Below are positions 34,191-42,646 of a stretch of DNA of 64,000 bases, one piece after another. Source of the stretch: Microvirga flavescens (lineage in GTDB: Bacteria > Pseudomonadota > Alphaproteobacteria > Rhizobiales > Beijerinckiaceae). The notes under the pieces were generated by a model. The model was given only the letters and a program-made list of their open reading frames with translations. It did not search any database and was not told where the DNA came from. Position numbers and translations under genes: made by a program. The DNA is taken from positions 140,136 through 204,135 of the forward strand of contig NZ_QMKH01000007.1 in NCBI RefSeq assembly GCF_003290125.1, in the 5' to 3' direction. Every line of letters begins with the position of its first letter. Positions within the stretch are counted from its first letter, which is position 1.

Positions 34191-34580
34191 TCAGTACCAC
34201 CAGGGCCCAGGGCCCCAGGCGCCCCAGTAGTTCCAGCCCGTATCCTGCATCATGGTCGCCGCGATGAGGTTCTTGTCGGCGATGCGCTGCTGGAACGCCA
34301 TCTGCTGGTAAGCCTGATAGGCGTTCTGGTCCCCATAATAGATGCACTGGCAGATGGTCGGATCGGCGTAGAGATAGATGACCTGGCTGCCTTGCGTCTT
34401 CATGACGAACTTGTGCGGCGGCAGCGCCTTGAGCGCGTTGACCTTGTCCTGGCTGTCGACCGTTTTGACCTTGAACCCCGCCGCAGCCAGCATGTTCACC
34501 GTGTTCTCGGTCGCCGTGACACACGCGGCGAGGGAGAAGGCAGCCGCGAGAGCGACACCGACGAGCGCTGATTTCGACAT
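34191..34580 (-). CDS. Lipoprotein with CQC motif
   Basis: A 129-aa lipoprotein; lipobox LAAC gives Cys20. The mature part has VKTVDSQDKVNALKALPPHK, then YLYADPTICQCIYYGDQNAY and a Trp/Gly-rich end (GWNYWGAWGPGPWWY). The Cys-Gln-Cys followed by Y-x-G-D-Q pattern is conserved in related alphaproteobacterial lipoproteins as I recall, without known function. It is followed by a T-rich terminator. A second small lipoprotein gene lies 45 nt upstream and may share the transcript. Confidence 0.78.
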   Translation of the reverse strand: MSKSALVGVALAAAFSLAACVTATENTVNMLAAAGFKVKTVDSQDKVNALKALPPHKFVMKTQGSQVIYLYADPTICQCIYYGDQNAYQAYQQMAFQQRIADKNLIAATMMQDTGWNYWGAWGPGPWWY

Positions 34581-34625
34581 GATGCGAGCCTTTCCGATGG
34601 TAATGGGTCGCGCGCCGCAAGCCGG

Positions 34626-34811
34626 CTAACGGAGGCCTCCGATGGCTCCCGGAAGAACATCGTTTCCGAAGCGGCCGTCCGAGATGCCGGGCCTTTGGTA
34701 AATCTGTGCTCTCACGTAGTCCGCCTCCCCGGTCTGGACGCCCGAAGACATGCAGGCGCCGAGATTGAAAGCGATACCGACAATCACCAGACAGGTCAGT
34801 TTTTGAAACAT
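34626..34811 (-). CDS. Very small lipoprotein
   Basis: A 61-aa lipoprotein from ATG 34811 (MFQKLTCLVIVGIAFNLGAC), lipidated Cys20. The mature 42 residues (MSSGVQTGEADYVRAQIYQR, then PGISDGRFGNDVLPGAIGGL) have no known domain. The frame stays open to 34862, but that would bury the lipobox. It probably shares a transcript with the downstream lipoprotein. Confidence 0.65.
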   Translation of the reverse strand: MFQKLTCLVIVGIAFNLGACMSSGVQTGEADYVRAQIYQRPGISDGRFGNDVLPGAIGGLR

Positions 34812-35061
34812 GGTCTCTCGCCCCTTCGCTGATCCCGGTGCGATAGCCTGCGCACCGGGCACCCGTTTTCATATCTAACGCTCAAGCTGCGTTGGGAAAT
34901 AGGCACCTCCCAATGCGCTCATGCGACCGGCCTGGAACCGGAGAAAGCGAGAGGTCTCCCACACCTTTCTCCTGAGATCACCGACACCGGACTTGCATCG
35001 GCTCGAAATTCCGGAAGAAACCGCTAAAGTCGCATCGCGACGCGGGGGAGACTTAAGGGGC

Positions 35062-36219
35062 ATGGCGGCATCGGGAATGTTGAGGGCATCTGCTGCGGTG
35101 ACGGCGCTTTGCGTTTTAAGCGCATGCGCCCTCGTTCCGCGCGCTCCCTACACCGAGACCGAGGGAACAAGCGCCACCCTGCCGGGCCTGCCGCAAGTGC
35201 GGAGATGGGCCGACTCTCCTTACCTCGCGAAGGACGCAAAGGTCTTAGCGCAGAAGATCGGCAGGAATTTCAACTATCTCGCCCTTTCGGGCGGCGGCGG
35301 AGATGGCGCCTACGGCGCCGGCGTTCTGAACGGATGGACGGCCGCGGGCACCCGTCCTCAATTCGACCTTGTCTCCGGCGTGAGCACGGGCGCGCTGATC
35401 GCTCCCTTCGCCTTTCTGGGGCCCGCTTACGATGAAATCCTGCGGGACTTGTATACGAGCGGCTATGCGGAAAGTCTGATCGAGTCCCCCAACATCTTCA
35501 ATGTGTTTTTCAGTTCTGGCCTTTTCGGCAACGAGCGCCTTCTGACCCTCGTCACACGTTACATTACCGACGATCTCATCGCGAAAGTCGCGGAGGAGCA
35601 CCGCAAGGGCCGCCGCCTCGTCGTCGTGACGACCAATCTCGATGCGCAACGCCCCGTGCTCTGGGACATGGGCACGATTGCCTCCGCAAAGGCTCATGCG
35701 CTGTTTCGCGAAGTCATGACAGCATCCGCCAGCGTTCCGGGCGTGTTTCAGCCGATGCTGATTGATGTTTCGGCGAACGGTCGGGCCTTCCAGGAAATGC
35801 ACGTCGACGGAGGGCTGACCTCGAACATCTTCACGATCCCGCAGCATCTTCTGGTGCGTGACCCGCACCTGCCGGGGCAAAGGCAGCGCGGCTCCATATA
35901 CGTACTGATGAACGGCAAGATCGAACCGTCTTTCATCGTCGTCGAAAACAGCACGGCCCAGATCGCGGGCCGCGCGATCTCGACGATGACCCAGGCCCAA
36001 AGCCGCTCGACCCTGCATGCCACCGCCGACTTCGCACAGCGCAACGGCTTCCGTTTCAACATCACCGCCATCGACAGCGACATGCCGGATGGCGGGGCGA
36101 CAGGCTTCGAAACCCAGTACATGCGAAAGCTCTACGAATACGGATACGCTAAGGGAGCATCCCAGGCCCTGTGGAGCCGGAGCGTCCCCCTCGCCGCGGC
36201 GAACACTGCCGGCGAGTGA
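35062..36219 (+). CDS. Patatin-like phospholipase lipoprotein
   Basis: A 385-aa protein; ATG 35062 is chosen because it leaves a proper lipoprotein signal with lipobox LSAC (Cys22). The frame opens earlier at 34921. Patatin motifs are LALSGGGGDGAYGAGVLNGW, the elbow GVSTG with Ser108, and the dyad Asp249 in HVDGGLTSN. So it should be a lipid-anchored periplasmic or outer-membrane acyl hydrolase, unlike the cytosolic patatin at 14620. C-terminal YMRKLYEYGYAKG is common to this subgroup. No operon partner is seen. Confidence 0.88.
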   Translation: MAASGMLRASAAVTALCVLSACALVPRAPYTETEGTSATLPGLPQVRRWADSPYLAKDAKVLAQKIGRNFNYLALSGGGGDGAYGAGVLNGWTAAGTRPQFDLVSGVSTGALIAPFAFLGPAYDEILRDLYTSGYAESLIESPNIFNVFFSSGLFGNERLLTLVTRYITDDLIAKVAEEHRKGRRLVVVTTNLDAQRPVLWDMGTIASAKAHALFREVMTASASVPGVFQPMLIDVSANGRAFQEMHVDGGLTSNIFTIPQHLLVRDPHLPGQRQRGSIYVLMNGKIEPSFIVVENSTAQIAGRAISTMTQAQSRSTLHATADFAQRNGFRFNITAIDSDMPDGGATGFETQYMRKLYEYGYAKGASQALWSRSVPLAAANTAGE

Positions 36220-36735
36220 AGGAAGGCGCGCCGGTTCGAGAGACCTGCGCCTCGCCGATAAGCCCCGTCAATCGCAACACGAGCGCGATTCGAGCAGGGC
36301 TGCGCCTGCCCGTGAAGACGAAAATCCGCCAGTTTGACGCGTTTCCAGGAAGCGCCTCTTAGCCCGCCTCGTCAGCACAGAGTGCCAGTGACGAGCCCTC
36401 GACACCGGCTCCAGCCGCTGCCGCCTCAAGCGCAATCAACGCAAGCTCCAAAGCAAGATATTGCAGTTTAAAAATACTAAAAACTGTTCTTTGTAAAAAT
36501 TCTAAACTTATCGCCGTCGATGATCTTTTTTAGATCAATTATCAATTACTATAGCGCGACTCGACATCAACTTAAAACAACAATATGAAACCCCCGCTTT
36601 CCTGAGGGAGTGAACGGCAATGCGCTCATGCGCTGCGGCCGGGGAGCCAGGGCCTCAGCGCGAACGCGACACTCCGGCGCCGGGGACGGCGCCACGACAG
36701 CAACAGTTTCAGATTTGAAGGCACGGATTAAAGCC
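36220..36735. other. Non-coding region upstream of the hemophore-like cluster
   Basis: The first 200 nt show nothing. From 36450 the DNA turns AT-rich and holds three symmetrical elements in 75 nt: CAGTTT/AAACTG (36464-36486), an Irr-box-like site (36490-36506), and TGATCT-TTTTT-AGATCA (36521-36537), followed by TACTAT as a possible -10 near 36547. A 32-codon frame with a good ribosome site (36620-36718) ends 17 nt before the main start. Confidence 0.6.
36490..36506. promoter_or_regulatory. Iron control element (Irr box) candidate
   Basis: TTTGTAA-AAA-TTCTAAA matches the ICE/Irr consensus TTTAGAA-N3-TTCTAAA at 12 of 14 fixed positions. It lies 230 nt before the first hemophore-like gene. Irr represses or activates heme and iron genes in Rhizobiales according to iron status. 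Confidence 0.6.
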
Positions 36736-39273
36736 ATGACTGCGAAGGGCACGATCACGATCACTCCGGTATCGACCGGCGGCGACTTCAACGACTTCCT
36801 TGCGAACTATTTCACTTCGGCGGCGGCCTTCAAATTCTACGGTGGCACCGATTATCTCGGCACCACGCTGATCAGCGGCGAGCAGATCGTTTTCTCCATC
36901 GGCGACAAGCTGCTGATCCTTCAGGCAAGCGAAGGCGAGCTGAAGTACAACCCCACGGCGTCTCACACCCTCTCGGGTACGGCGACGACGGTCATTCTGG
37001 CCAACAAGGGCTCCGCGACGGTTGACGAGACGACCGGCCTTCTCACCGGCTACGAAACCCTCGCCACAATCGACGGCGTTTCTATCTCCGGCACCGCCGG
37101 CGACGCCACGAGCCTGCTGCAACAGACTTTCACAGGTCTTCGCGCCGGCAACATGTCGGTCCTCACGAACGAGATCCGCAACTACGCGGCGATCTTCAAC
37201 GGCGCGGCCGGCGACGACATCACCCGCGGCTACGGGTTCGACGACATCATCGACGGCGGCGAGGGAGCGGACACCATCGTCTATACCGGCAAGCGCGAGA
37301 ATTACGACATCGTCCACAATGCCGATGGCACCTTCACGGTGACGGATCTGCGCCTCGCCACCGAGCTCAATCAGGGCAAGGACACGGTCAAGAACGTCGA
37401 GACGTTCCAGTTCTCCGACGGCGCCGTCGACGCGGCGGACGCCGCCGGCGCAGGCGTCAAGCAGATCGTCATCGACGCTTCCGGCGCGACGGCGGGGATG
37501 GACTTCGAGGCCTTCATCCGTGGCGGCTTCATTCCTGCGGGCGCCGCGCGCACCATGCCCGTCTTCGACAATGGCGGCACATTCTCCGGAAAGGAGATGT
37601 TCATCGGATACGGAGCCGATGCGGCATCGAAATACGTTTTCGCCCACGGCAACCTGCAATATGCGTTTTCCACCCACACCGTCGCCGGCTTGATGAACAC
37701 CATCGAATACGGCACGCGGGGCAGCGGCTCTTTTGACTCGAACGGCTATTTCGTCGGCGGCAACGCTGAATTGCGGATCACCGGACTTGATCTTTCGAAC
37801 CCGGTGCCGGGCAACGCCACCGAAGAGGCCGAGATCGAGCTCAACGGCGCGGTCCACAACTTCGCCGTCGCCTACATGGCGGGCGCGGCAGCCGACGTTA
37901 CGCGCCTCAACACCTATGCCAACGCGCTCGATGCTTACGCACAGCACTTCATCGGTTCGGCGTTCAACGATGTCTATGCCGGCACGAGCCATGACGACAC
38001 CATCGAGGGTGGCGGCGGCGACGACGTATTCATCGCCTCCGGCGGTGACGATATCGTGGACGGCGGCGCCGACAACGACCGCATCTATTTCTCCGGCGGC
38101 ATCGCGAACTACACCCTGACCAAGCTGGCCAGCGGCGATGTGACCGTCGTGGACACGCGGACAGGCGCTGTCTCCACCCTGAAGAACATGGAATCCGCCC
38201 GCTTCGGGGACCGTAAGGTGGACCTCGCGACGATGGAGGAATCCGTCCTTAACGCAGCGCCGGAAAACCTGCAGCTGATCGGCCATACCGTCACCGAGAA
38301 TGCGGTTGCCGGCACGCCGGTCGGCGAGTTGTCGGCCACCGATCCTGAAGGAGCCGCGGTGTCCTTCTCCCTTTCCGATGACGCGGGCGGCCTGTTCGAG
38401 ATCGTGAACAACCAGCTCCTCGTGAAGGGGCCCATCGACTACGAGAAGGCGAAGACCCTCTCCATCACGGTCGTCGCGAAGGATGCCGATGGTGAGCAAA
38501 GCTCCAAGACTTTCGCCATCACGGTCAACGATGTGAACGAAGCTCCCACCGCTCTGACACTGTCGAAGACCAGCATTTCCGAGAACGCCGCCATCGGCGC
38601 GCGCATCGGAACAGTCTCGTCCGTCGACCCGGAGGGGCAGCAGGTTTCCCTCTCGCTCGCAAGCAATCCAGGAAAGCTGTTCAAGCTCGTCGGCGACAAG
38701 CTCGTTCTCGCCAAGAGCCTGAACTACGACAAGGCCCAGAGCCACACGGTGACGCTGCAGGCCAAGGATGCCCATGGCCAGATCTCGACGCAGCAGATCA
38801 CCATCAACGTGATCGACGTCGCCAAGACCACCCTCGGCACCGACGGGAACGACGTCCTGAACGGCAAGGCCGGTGTCGAGATCTTCAAGGGCGGTGCTGG
38901 CAGGGACAAGCTCTACGGCGGTGCTGGCGGCGACAAGCTCTACGGCGGCGCGGATGCTGATACCTTCATCTTCAAGTCGATCAAGGACAGCACCGTCGCT
39001 TCCTCGGGGCGCGACACGATCTACGACTTCTCGCGCAAACAAGGGGACAAGATCGACCTGCGCACCATCGACGCCAACACGACGGCCTCGGGCAACCAAG
39101 CCTTCAAGTTCATCGCCAAGAAGGACTTCTCCTTGAACGCGGGCGAGCTTCGCTACGAGAAGATCAAGGGCGGGCTGATTGTCCATGGCGATGTGAACGG
39201 CGACGGCGTTGCCGATTTCAGCATCCACCTGAAGAGCATCGCCTCTCTCGCGAAGGGTGACTTCTACCTCTGA
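36736..39273 (+). CDS. Two-module HasA-like hemophore with RTX and cadherin-like repeats
   Basis: An 845-aa secreted protein. ATG 36736 (MTAKGTITITPVSTGG) is preferred, since it matches the start of the related gene at 41389; a GTG at 36610 gives a 42-aa longer form. HasA-like module 1 covers about 1-155, with the heme-loop pattern ELKYNPTASHTLSG (Tyr71, His77). Module 2 covers about 243-405, with NLQYAFSTHTVAG (Tyr309, His314) and ITGLDLS plus GAVHNFAVAYMAG. Compare Serratia HasA NLTYTLFNEPAHTLYG and GVVHQVVYGLMSG. RTX segments lie near 155-180, 407-450 and 700-745. Two cadherin-like repeats occupy about 505-697 (DPEGAAVSFSLS; NDVNEAP). The end GDFYL suits type I secretion. No signal peptide is present. 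Confidence 0.75.
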   Translation: MTAKGTITITPVSTGGDFNDFLANYFTSAAAFKFYGGTDYLGTTLISGEQIVFSIGDKLLILQASEGELKYNPTASHTLSGTATTVILANKGSATVDETTGLLTGYETLATIDGVSISGTAGDATSLLQQTFTGLRAGNMSVLTNEIRNYAAIFNGAAGDDITRGYGFDDIIDGGEGADTIVYTGKRENYDIVHNADGTFTVTDLRLATELNQGKDTVKNVETFQFSDGAVDAADAAGAGVKQIVIDASGATAGMDFEAFIRGGFIPAGAARTMPVFDNGGTFSGKEMFIGYGADAASKYVFAHGNLQYAFSTHTVAGLMNTIEYGTRGSGSFDSNGYFVGGNAELRITGLDLSNPVPGNATEEAEIELNGAVHNFAVAYMAGAAADVTRLNTYANALDAYAQHFIGSAFNDVYAGTSHDDTIEGGGGDDVFIASGGDDIVDGGADNDRIYFSGGIANYTLTKLASGDVTVVDTRTGAVSTLKNMESARFGDRKVDLATMEESVLNAAPENLQLIGHTVTENAVAGTPVGELSATDPEGAAVSFSLSDDAGGLFEIVNNQLLVKGPIDYEKAKTLSITVVAKDADGEQSSKTFAITVNDVNEAPTALTLSKTSISENAAIGARIGTVSSVDPEGQQVSLSLASNPGKLFKLVGDKLVLAKSLNYDKAQSHTVTLQAKDAHGQISTQQITINVIDVAKTTLGTDGNDVLNGKAGVEIFKGGAGRDKLYGGAGGDKLYGGADADTFIFKSIKDSTVASSGRDTIYDFSRKQGDKIDLRTIDANTTASGNQAFKFIAKKDFSLNAGELRYEKIKGGLIVHGDVNGDGVADFSIHLKSIASLAKGDFYL

Positions 39274-39295
39274 GACGAGGGACTTCCACGCCGAT

Positions 39296-39319
39296 CCCGG
39301 GGGCTTTTCTGCCCCCGGG
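39296..39319 (+). promoter_or_regulatory. Intercistronic GC hairpin between hemophore and receptor genes
   Basis: A perfect 9-bp stem CCCGGGGGC / GCCCCCGGG with loop TTTTCT, 22 nt after the first hemophore stop and 36 nt before the receptor start, followed by CCTTTCCATTT. It could be a partial terminator or an mRNA stabiliser that raises hemophore over receptor. The mechanism is inferred. Confidence 0.65.
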
Positions 39320-39354
39320 CCTTTCCATTTCAGGACCTCAGCAGAACTCGCACC

Positions 39355-41367
39355 GTGCCGACCACACGCTTTCTTGGAACAACCGCGATCCTCACCGCTG
39401 CTCTTCTTGCGACCGACCCCGTTTGGGCACAGGCCACCGCACCGAATGGCGAGGCGGAGAGCACTCCCATCGTGCTCGACCAGATCACGGTGACGGCGAC
39501 CAAGGCGGGCGAGAATGTCTATGAATCGCTGTCCCCCTCGAGCGTGCTCACGCGCGACGAATTGCAGAGCCAGGTTCAGCCGAGTTCCGTCTCCGACGTG
39601 CTGCGCCTCATCCCCGGCGTCACGACCCAGGTCGGCGCAGGCGATTCAGGGACCGGCGTCAACATTCGCGGCCTGCAGGATTTCGGCCGCGTCAACGTGC
39701 TGGTGGACGGCGCGCGGCAGAACTTCCAGCGTCAGGGCCATGCCGCTAACGGCACCTTCTACTTCGACCCGGAGATGATGAAATCCGTCGATGTCACGCG
39801 CGGCCCGGTCTCTTCGATCTACGGCTCCGGGGCCATCGGCGGCGTGGCGAGTTTCACCACCCTCGACGCCGACGACGTGATCGGCGAAGGCCGGCTGATC
39901 GGCGCGCGCCTGAAGACCGGATTCGAGACCAACGGCAGCACGCCGGTCCTGCACGGTGAGGTCGCGACAAAGCAGGGAGCCTTCGACATTCTCGGAGCCG
40001 CCACATGGCGCTCTGCGGGCGACTACACCTCCGGCGACGGAAGAGTGGTGAGAGACACGGCGCAGGATCTGCTCTCCGGCCTGTTCAAGAGCCGCATCCG
40101 GCCTGCGGACGATCAGGAACTCACGCTCTCGGCCCTGCGCATCCGCAACACGTTCGACGGCGGCCTTTCCACAAATTACCACACGGACGCTATCGCGGAC
40201 ACTTACACCGCAGGCTATCGCTGGACGCCGGTTTCGGACCTCTGGAACCTGAGTGCCAAGGTCTATTTCACCGGCACGGACGTGAAGCAGACCGTAAACG
40301 ACGGGATTTTCGCCGGGGCGACGAAATCCTTTCGCATCGGCACTACGGGCTTCGACCTCTTCAACACCTCGCGCCTGACGACGGGCGCGTTCTCACATGA
40401 AATCACCTATGGCGGCGATTTCTTCGAGGACAACGTCAAGACCCGCGACTCTTTTGGCACGAGCGACCAGCTCACCCCATCCGGCACGCGCCTCGCTTAT
40501 GGAACCTACCTCCAGGACAAGGTGAGATATTCCACCTGGCTCGAGGTGATCGGTGGCCTGCGCTACGATTCCTACCGCCTTTCCGGAAGCGGAATCGAGA
40601 ATGACGGCCAGCGCGTTTCGCCAAAGTTCACCGTCGGCGTCACGCCATGGGATCCCATCACCTTCTATGGCACCTACGCAGAAGGTTATCGTGCGCCGTC
40701 CCTCAACGAGACCTTGATCGACGGCTTCCATCCGCCGCCGGTCAGCGCCGGGCGGTTCTTTCCCAACCCCGACCTCAAGCCCGAAGTTGCCCACACCGTC
40801 GAAGCAGGGACGAACCTGCGGTTCAACGGGCTCTTGCAGGACACCGACAGGCTACGCCTGAAGCTCGGCGTGTTCCGCAACACTGTCGACGATTATATCG
40901 AGCAGGTCTTCACGCCCTTCCCCATTCCCGGCGGCTATCAATACCAGAACATCGCGAAGGCGAAGCTGCACGGCTTCGAGGCGGAGGGGATCTACGACGC
41001 CGGCACGGTCTTCCTCGGCCTCGGCGGGCAGATCATGGAAGGCAAGAACGCCATCACCGGCGATCCGCTGAACAAGGTTCCACCGAACCGCCTCACGACG
41101 ACGCTCGGCTTCCGGCTCTTCGAAGAAAGGCTCGAACTGGGTACCCGCGTCACTTGGGTTGCGGAAAAGAAGAACGCCGCCGCCCTCGGTTTCATCGGGG
41201 AGCCTTACACGCTCGTGGACCTCTTCGCGGATTGGAACGTGAGCGAGAACGTCAAGGCAGGTCTCGTGATCGAAAACCTTTTTGACGTCCAATACACGCA
41301 ATACCTCAACGCCCAGCCAAGCCCCGGCCTCAATGCGAAGGCCGCCCTCACCGTCAAACTCTACTGA
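39355..41367 (+). CDS. TonB-dependent heme/hemophore receptor (HasR/HemR-like)
   Basis: A 670-aa outer-membrane receptor starting at GTG 39355. The signal peptide ends DPVWAQA and the TonB box is DQITVTA (about 42-48). The plug includes IPGVTTQVGAGDSGTGVNIR, GLQDFGRVNVLVDGARQNFQ and RGPVSSIYGSGAIGG. The barrel has the heme-receptor signature YAEGYRAPSLNETL (FRAP-like), a His in GFHPPP, then FFPNPDLKPE (NPNL-like); HemR-type receptors use the His between these boxes. It ends VKLY, with an aromatic last residue. Lying between two HasA-like genes, it is their likely partner and would import heme with TonB energy. It lacks the N-terminal signalling domain of Serratia HasR. Confidence 0.88.
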   Translation: MPTTRFLGTTAILTAALLATDPVWAQATAPNGEAESTPIVLDQITVTATKAGENVYESLSPSSVLTRDELQSQVQPSSVSDVLRLIPGVTTQVGAGDSGTGVNIRGLQDFGRVNVLVDGARQNFQRQGHAANGTFYFDPEMMKSVDVTRGPVSSIYGSGAIGGVASFTTLDADDVIGEGRLIGARLKTGFETNGSTPVLHGEVATKQGAFDILGAATWRSAGDYTSGDGRVVRDTAQDLLSGLFKSRIRPADDQELTLSALRIRNTFDGGLSTNYHTDAIADTYTAGYRWTPVSDLWNLSAKVYFTGTDVKQTVNDGIFAGATKSFRIGTTGFDLFNTSRLTTGAFSHEITYGGDFFEDNVKTRDSFGTSDQLTPSGTRLAYGTYLQDKVRYSTWLEVIGGLRYDSYRLSGSGIENDGQRVSPKFTVGVTPWDPITFYGTYAEGYRAPSLNETLIDGFHPPPVSAGRFFPNPDLKPEVAHTVEAGTNLRFNGLLQDTDRLRLKLGVFRNTVDDYIEQVFTPFPIPGGYQYQNIAKAKLHGFEAEGIYDAGTVFLGLGGQIMEGKNAITGDPLNKVPPNRLTTTLGFRLFEERLELGTRVTWVAEKKNAAALGFIGEPYTLVDLFADWNVSENVKAGLVIENLFDVQYTQYLNAQPSPGLNAKAALTVKLY

Positions 41368-41388
41368 AGTTTCGCGAAGGAGATTTTC

Positions 41389-42627
41389 ATGGCCATCACC
41401 ATCAAGCTGACCGCGACCGAAGCGTATTCGAAGGGCGTCAACGTCAACCAATATCTGGTGAACTATTTCGCCGATTTCGCGTTCGAGGGCTGGCCCTACA
41501 TTCTGGGTGGCGGCAGCACCTACAAGGGCAATCAGCTCGTCCTGCTCGACAACCTCACCGGACGAAGCACCAAGACGATCGTCCTCGACGGCTCCAATTT
41601 CGAATATTACTTCGCAAGCCACATCATGACCGGCACGCTCAAGAGCCTCAAGCTCGCGACGCTGGGCGACAGTTTCGTTTCGTCCTCCAACTCTTTCACG
41701 CAGGACGCTTCTGGCCGCATCGTCAACTATGCCGCCCCCGTCGAGATCTCAGGGCTCTCGGTCACCGGCACGTCGGCAGGCGGCCTCTTTCACGAGCTTG
41801 TTTCCTCGCTCATGGGCGGCGTAAGCGACGGATCGCGCGGGGCTGACCCGTCTGTTCTCAAAGGCATTCTCTCTAGTCAGGCCCAAAGCCTCATCGGCTC
41901 GAAGGGCGCCGATACGTATACCGGCACGAAATACAACGACACTGTCCGCGGCAACGGTGGAAACGATACCCTGAACGGAGGCGCGGGAACGGATACCGCC
42001 GTCTATTCCGGCCGCAAGAGCGATTATACGATCACGAGATACACCAGTGGCACGATCAAGGTCGTCGACAAACGCTCAGGTGCTCCGGACGGCAGCGACA
42101 CGTTGAAGAGCATCGAGAAGCTCAAATTCTCGGATGGAATGCTCGACCCTTCGTCCCTCCCCAGTGTCTCCTCGATCAGGACGATGACCGGCAACGACGG
42201 TAACGACGTTCTGAACGGCTCGTCCTCCGCGGATCTCATCAAGGGGCTGGCGGGCAAGGACAAGATTTATGGCGGACGCGGCGGCGACAGGCTCTATGGC
42301 GGCGCGGATGCTGACACCTTCGTCTTCAAGTCGATCAAGGACAGCACCGTCGCGTCCTCGGGGCGAGACACGATCTATGATTTTTCACGCAAGCAAGGGG
42401 ACAAGATCGACCTGCGCACCATCGACGCCAACACGACGGCTTCGGGCAATCAGGCCTTCAAGTTCATCGGCACGAATGATTTCTCCCTGAAAGCGGGCGA
42501 GCTTCGCTACGAGAAGGCTTCCGGCGGCGTCACCATCCACGGCGACGTGAACGGCGACGGCGTTTCCGATTTCAGCGTCTACCTGAAAAGCATCGCCTCT
42601 CTCGTGAAGGGCGACTTCTACCTCTGA
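41389..42627 (+). CDS. Single-module HasA-like hemophore with RTX repeats
   Basis: A 412-aa protein with AAGGAG 7 nt upstream of the ATG. Residues 1-170 are HasA-like: VNQYLVNYFADF near the start, the heme-loop pattern NFEYYFASHIMTGTLKSL (Tyr73 or Tyr74, His78), then VEISGLSVTG, FHELVSSLMGG and SVLKGILS, which follow HasA in order and spacing. RTX segments lie at about 173-200 (GADTYTGTKYNDTVRGNGGN) and 267-305. The last 115 residues align without gaps to the end of the protein at 36736, about 100 identical. No signal peptide is seen, so type I secretion is expected. The heme exporter genes are not in the window. Confidence 0.75.
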   Translation: MAITIKLTATEAYSKGVNVNQYLVNYFADFAFEGWPYILGGGSTYKGNQLVLLDNLTGRSTKTIVLDGSNFEYYFASHIMTGTLKSLKLATLGDSFVSSSNSFTQDASGRIVNYAAPVEISGLSVTGTSAGGLFHELVSSLMGGVSDGSRGADPSVLKGILSSQAQSLIGSKGADTYTGTKYNDTVRGNGGNDTLNGGAGTDTAVYSGRKSDYTITRYTSGTIKVVDKRSGAPDGSDTLKSIEKLKFSDGMLDPSSLPSVSSIRTMTGNDGNDVLNGSSSADLIKGLAGKDKIYGGRGGDRLYGGADADTFVFKSIKDSTVASSGRDTIYDFSRKQGDKIDLRTIDANTTASGNQAFKFIGTNDFSLKAGELRYEKASGGVTIHGDVNGDGVSDFSVYLKSIASLVKGDFYL

Positions 42628-42646
42628 CGGAAAACGCCGCGTATCA

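Noticed and set aside
36610..36735. GTG-initiated N-terminal extension of the first hemophore
   Set aside because: The extra 42 residues are Arg/Ala-rich and unlike the start of the related protein at 41389; the ribosome site is too close to the GTG. Kept only as an alternative start.
36709..39228. 839-aa minus-strand frame across the first hemophore gene
   Set aside because: It is the antisense shadow of repetitive high-GC coding DNA; the plus strand carries HasA-like, RTX and cadherin-like motifs with a clear start and end.
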